A stretch of DNA of 64,000 nt from Acidobacteriaceae bacterium. Lineage in GTDB: Bacteria > Acidobacteriota > Terriglobia > Terriglobales > Acidobacteriaceae. Every line of letters begins with the position of its first letter. Position 1 is the first letter of the stretch. The notes below the pieces were generated by a model, which did not search any database, was not told where the DNA came from, and worked only from the letters and a program-made list of their open reading frames with translations. Both the position numbers and the translations under genes were made by a program. The stretch lies in the NCBI GenBank assembly GCA_025352065.1, contig JANXUC010000002.1, forward strand, positions 62,001-126,000. Direction: 5' to 3'. Of this stretch, positions 61,123-64,000 are shown one piece after another.

Positions 61123-61147
61123 TCGACCACGCCCTGTTCCCGCATTC

Positions 61148-61444
61148 ATGAACCCGCCTTCCGCCCAATACGTTCGCTCGGCTTCCGTTGTCTCCCGCGT
61201 CATTGCCGGGGAAACGCTGATCGTTCCTGTGCGGCGCGGCACCGCCGATCTGGCGTCCTTATATAGCTTTAACCCGGCTGGCAGCACGATTTGGCAAGCG
61301 CTGGATCAGCCTCGGACCGTAGAGGAACTCGCCAATTTGCTGACGGAAACCTTTGACGTTACCCCAGAAAAGGCCCGGCAAGATGTCGATACGTTTCTCA
61401 GCGAGGCCGGGGCCATGGGACTGGTGCACACAAAAGGGCATTAA
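61148..61444 (+). CDS. PqqD-family peptide-recognition protein
   Basis: The 98-aa protein has the PqqD/RRE pattern: IVPVRRGTADLASLYSFNPAGSTIWQALDQPRTVEELANLLTETF, followed by a helix (TPEKARQDVDTFLSEAGAMGLV). PqqD-like proteins bind leader peptides and present them to radical SAM enzymes. Start choice: in-frame ATG 61118 lies within the predicted -10 box and TTG 61094 in the -35, so ATG 61148 is the first usable start after the promoter. It has no obvious Shine-Dalgarno and could be near leaderless. It is 71 bp upstream of the radical SAM gene. Confidence 0.82.
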   Translation: MNPPSAQYVRSASVVSRVIAGETLIVPVRRGTADLASLYSFNPAGSTIWQALDQPRTVEELANLLTETFDVTPEKARQDVDTFLSEAGAMGLVHTKGH

Positions 61445-61515
61445 TATCTGGGACACCGGGGCGCGCTTCGGGTAAACTTACAGGGGCATTTTAAGCAACC
61501 TGCAAAGAGAGGCAC

Positions 61516-62784
61516 ATGGATCTAGCGACGTACGGCGACTTAAGCCTATCGATCCACTCGCACTATGCTGGGAAGCGCGCGCCTATGGAAGTGGCGATTG
61601 AAGTCACGCGCCGCTGTCCGCTGGAATGCCTCCATTGCTACAACAATTTGCCCATGGGCGACCTGCCTGCCCGCAATCGCGAACTGAGTAAGGAAGAGCA
61701 CTTTAAGATGCTGGACGAGCTCGCGGATCTCGGCACGTTCTGGCTTCTTTATAGTGGTGGCGAAATTTTCGCTCGCAAAGATTTTCTGGAAATCTATACT
61801 TACGCCAAGAAGAAGGGTTTCCTAATCACGCTGTTCACCAACGGAACTCTGATCAGCGAAAAGATCGCCGACTACCTGGTCGAATGGCCGCCATTTTCCA
61901 TTGAGATTACGCTTTACGGTCGGACGAAAGAAACCTACGAAGCGATGACTGAAATCCCCGGTTCCTACGAGCGTTGTTTGCGTGGGATCGAGAATCTGCG
62001 TCAACGCAACCTACCCCTGAAGCTGAAAACCGTGCCTACCACGATTAACAAGCACGAGGTTTTCGCCATGAAGCGCTTCGCAGAAGAAGACTTGGGACTG
62101 GAATTTAAGTTCGACGCGCTGATTAATCCGCGCTTGGATTGTTCGCAAAGCCCCCTTGGGGTGCGCCTCTCGCCGGAAGAAGTAGTTGCTATTGATATGC
62201 ATCCGGCGCGCAACCGAACCGAATATTCCCGTCTGGCGGAACTCGGTTTATCCTCGCCTCCGAGCTTGGGCGAAAGCGAAAGCCTCTATTTCTGCGGCGG
62301 GGGAATGAACTCCTTTGCGGTTAATCCTTATGGCGAGATGAGCATATGTGTCCTTTCTCAGAAGGAGACCTATAACATTCGCGAAGGTGGCGTGAAGCAC
62401 GGCTGGGAGAAGTTTCTTGGGCAGATTCGGCTAGAGAAAAAGCGGTTGCGCCCCACGAAGTGTACGACTTGCAAGATTCAGGGCCTCTGCAGTATGTGCC
62501 CAGCCACAGCCGAACTTGAAAATGGGGATCCCGAATCGCCCGTCGAATTTCTGTGCGAAGTAGCTCACATCCGCGCCATGGCGCTCGGGTTTGAAGTGCC
62601 TCAGCACGGAGATTGCGATTGTTGTAACGGGAGCGAGCGGCACAAAGCATTGCAATCGTCTGCCGCGCGAATTTCGGCACAGGAGATTGATGTCGAAGCG
62701 TGGAAAGCTCCTACTGTGCTGTTGCCTGTTTTGAGTAACCCAAGCGCTGGTGGTGGGTGTGGGAGTTGCGGCAGTCACAGCTAG
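61516..62784 (+). CDS. Radical SAM/SPASM peptide-modifying enzyme
   Basis: The 422-aa enzyme has the radical SAM cluster motif CPLECLHC (Cys34, 38, 41) and LLYSGGEIFARKDFLEI as SAM-binding GGE. A TIM-barrel core follows. The C-terminal SPASM region has many Cys: YFCGGGMNSFAVNPYGEMSICVLS, then CTTCKIQGLCSMCPATAE and FLCEVAH, enough for one or two auxiliary [4Fe-4S] clusters. The tail ends GGGCGSCGSHS, an unusual Gly/Cys-rich extension. Together with a PqqD-like protein and a precursor gene it should modify the downstream peptide (thioether, C-C or epimerisation chemistry cannot be told). ATG 61516 with AGAGAGG 3 nt upstream. Confidence 0.9.
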   Translation: MDLATYGDLSLSIHSHYAGKRAPMEVAIEVTRRCPLECLHCYNNLPMGDLPARNRELSKEEHFKMLDELADLGTFWLLYSGGEIFARKDFLEIYTYAKKKGFLITLFTNGTLISEKIADYLVEWPPFSIEITLYGRTKETYEAMTEIPGSYERCLRGIENLRQRNLPLKLKTVPTTINKHEVFAMKRFAEEDLGLEFKFDALINPRLDCSQSPLGVRLSPEEVVAIDMHPARNRTEYSRLAELGLSSPPSLGESESLYFCGGGMNSFAVNPYGEMSICVLSQKETYNIREGGVKHGWEKFLGQIRLEKKRLRPTKCTTCKIQGLCSMCPATAELENGDPESPVEFLCEVAHIRAMALGFEVPQHGDCDCCNGSERHKALQSSAARISAQEIDVEAWKAPTVLLPVLSNPSAGGGCGSCGSHS

Positions 62785-62829
62785 GTTCACAAGGTATTGC
62801 CAGTTTCGTTTCAGGAGAGAGAGAAAAGA

Positions 62830-63006
62830 ATGAAGCAATTAGGAAACGATCCAGTTGAGAAGAGGCTCTACGAGCCGCCTAAAATCTGTACCATTAGCTT
62901 ACGTCCAGAAGAAGCCGTGTTGGGGAACTGCAAGATTTCCGGTTCGTCCGGCCCGGGAAATGCTGCTTGCAGCGTGCTGCCAAAATGCAGCAGCATTGGT
63001 TCGTAA
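62830..63006 (+). CDS. Putative RiPP precursor peptide (58 aa)
   Basis: A 58-aa peptide whose charged leader contains RLYEPPKI and ISLRPEEAVLGNCK, followed by a Ser/Gly/Cys-rich C-terminus (SGSSGPGNAACSVLPKCSS). Cys are at 20, 34, 47 and 53; Ser are clustered at 37, 39-40, 48, 54-55 and the last residue 58. It has the hallmarks of a modified-peptide precursor: small, leader plus low-complexity Cys/Ser core, placed directly after a radical SAM gene and before a kinase. AGGAG precedes ATG 62830 by about 12 nt. Mature boundaries are unknown; a cut near residue 35 is a guess. Confidence 0.78.
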   Translation: MKQLGNDPVEKRLYEPPKICTISLRPEEAVLGNCKISGSSGPGNAACSVLPKCSSIGS

Positions 63007-63037
63007 CGAGCCAACCGTGGTGCGAGAGGGAGCGCCG

Positions 63038-63985
63038 GTGGGCAACGAAACCATTGCGTGGAGCGCGTCGTGTGTAGCGGAGGAGCCATCTGCGGGACTG
63101 TGGCGCGCGAGCTTCAGCATTGGCGAAGTCACACTAGGACTTAGCGGAGATGCTACGCATACGCCGTTCTTCAGCCCTCAAATCGAGCCGTTTCGTTGTC
63201 CGCTGAGTGCCTGCGATATCGAGATCGCCTTCGAATGGGTTGAGCATATATCTTCGCCCTTGTCCCCTCTGGCATTCGATTCCGGATCGGTCTGGAAGCT
63301 CTACCAATCAGGCTCGGATTTCACGTTTGATTTTTCCTCTCCCGTCATCAGTTCCCAACCCTATAAGCGACTGCACGTCGATCGTGATTTCCGCAAAGCG
63401 CTGCTGTTTCTAAACCGCAGTTGTTTCCCGGAAGGCTCCTACTGCAATCCGCTGGAGTACCCGCTCGATGAACTGGTGGTCATGCACCGGCTTGGGCGCG
63501 AGCGTGGCGTCGAAGTTCACGCTGCTGGGCTTTACGATGCTGACTTGCGGGAGGCTGGTCGCGGAGGCTTTCTCTTTATAGGGCACTCAGGCGCGGGGAA
63601 AAGCACCACCTCACGGCTTTGGCGAGAACGCCGGAACGTTACCATCCTGAGCGATGATCGAATTATCTTGCGCAAACAAGACGGCCAGGTATGGATGCAC
63701 GGCACGCCCTGGCACGGCGAGGCGGCTTACGCTGCCGCGGAAAAGTCGAAGATCGACAAGCTTTTTATCCTGGAGCACGCTCCAGCCAACCGGATTACCC
63801 AGTTGCGCGGCAGCCAGGCCGTCGGCGAACTGATGGCGCGGAGTTTTCTGCCGTTTTACGACGGCCCCGCGCTGGAATCGACGATGGCGTTCCTCGAAGA
63901 GATTGTGGAGACGATTCCGTGCTATCGGCTGGAGTTTTTGCCCGATTCGAGCGCCGTGGAAACGGTCTTGAACTTCAGGCTGTAG
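63038..63985 (+). CDS. HPr-kinase-like P-loop protein of the RiPP cassette
   Basis: A 315-aa protein whose C-terminal half resembles the catalytic domain of HPr kinase/phosphorylase: P-loop GHSGAGKST (residues 182-190) and ILSDDRIIL as Walker-B-like Asp pair. HAAGL precedes the P-loop region. The N-terminal 150 residues are unlike HprK. Related HprK-like kinases occur in peptide clusters (for example in lasso-peptide clusters, where they phosphorylate the precursor Ser). The start is GTG 63038 with AGGGAG 5 nt upstream; other GTG/TTG starts upstream would overlap or abut the precursor. The stop is at 63983-63985; what follows is unseen. Confidence 0.78.
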   Translation: MGNETIAWSASCVAEEPSAGLWRASFSIGEVTLGLSGDATHTPFFSPQIEPFRCPLSACDIEIAFEWVEHISSPLSPLAFDSGSVWKLYQSGSDFTFDFSSPVISSQPYKRLHVDRDFRKALLFLNRSCFPEGSYCNPLEYPLDELVVMHRLGRERGVEVHAAGLYDADLREAGRGGFLFIGHSGAGKSTTSRLWRERRNVTILSDDRIILRKQDGQVWMHGTPWHGEAAYAAAEKSKIDKLFILEHAPANRITQLRGSQAVGELMARSFLPFYDGPALESTMAFLEEIVETIPCYRLEFLPDSSAVETVLNFRL

Positions 63986-64000
63986 CGCCGTTCGGCTGGA

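Noticed and set aside
61094-61147. Longer PqqD forms starting at TTG 61094 or ATG 61118
   Set aside because: Both starts fall on the -35 and -10 boxes of the predicted promoter, and the added residues (MKTGGWLGMIRPRP) are not family-like.
62855-63037. Kinase gene starting inside the precursor peptide gene
   Set aside because: The frame is open, but the first 61 codons are the shifted reading of the precursor gene; GTG 63038 has the proper ribosome-binding site.
1-64000. CRISPR arrays, tRNA or rRNA genes
   Set aside because: The only short repeats are dispersed palindromes without regular spacers; no cloverleaf with a GGTTCGA-type T-arm or rRNA stretch was found by eye.

Overview
The window looks like a chromosomal segment of an Acidobacteriota genome (Terriglobia/Koribacter-like). 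This rests on the gene repertoire: a dcw cluster with a PASTA-tailed FtsI, DAP-type MurE, GtrA/CDP-alcohol genes, LiaF-type envelope genes and B-box/TM2 proteins. It also rests on a moderately GC-rich composition, frequent GTG/TTG starts, and many short dispersed palindromic repeats between genes. No rRNA, tRNA or CRISPR array was recognised. Identification to genus is inference.

Layout. 1-14 kb: an M50 protease running off the left edge, an amber-interrupted lipoprotein gene, tmk, a 5'-nucleotidase, an M61 peptidase, two ABC-F ATPases (YbiT- and Uup-type) around an RNB exonuclease, a TonB protein, and an ORF6N gene marked by three identical-format palindromes. 14-26 kb: the ancestral minus-strand set rpsP-khpA-rimM-trmD-(gap)-rplS-(gap)-rnhB. 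It is split by a lipoprotein phosphoesterase and by a plus-strand four-gene envelope operon (porin-like, PstS-like, HAMP protein, small cytosolic protein). 25.8-29.9 kb: an ECF sigma/anti-sigma operon with three LiaF/DUF4097-type membrane proteins. 30-40 kb: housekeeping genes (cmk, mutL, aspS, hisS) with small accessory proteins. 40-48 kb: a CoA-ester catabolic set (carboxyltransferase, HMG-CoA lyase-like, enoyl-CoA hydratases, thioesterase, B12-binding mutase domain), a decayed phosphoesterase gene and a base-excision glycosylase.

50.5-61 kb: the division and cell-wall cluster mraZ-rsmH-(small ORF)-ftsL-ftsI-murE-murF-mraY-murD. It has a recognisable promoter and a 10-bp-periodic MraZ operator, and a nested 96-bp mobile element sits between ftsL and ftsI. 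Where ftsW/murG would be expected next, the window instead carries a complete small peptide-modification cassette with its own near-consensus sigma70 promoter. Its genes are a PqqD-like recognition protein, a radical SAM/SPASM enzyme, a 58-aa Cys/Ser-rich precursor peptide and an HPr-kinase-like P-loop protein. This 61.1-64.0 kb cassette is the best candidate for an undescribed system: a radical-SAM-modified and possibly phosphorylated RiPP.

Intergenic DNA is unusually rich in short repeats, here called A (TGTCATTCCGA...GAGGAATC), B (GTGTAGGGCGAGCATTCCTGCTCGCC), C (GCTTCAGC/GGCTTTAGCCCC), D (GGGTGCCCC...CGAAAG) and E (GGCCCATTCAAGCC). Several touch start codons, stop codons or older gene boundaries.
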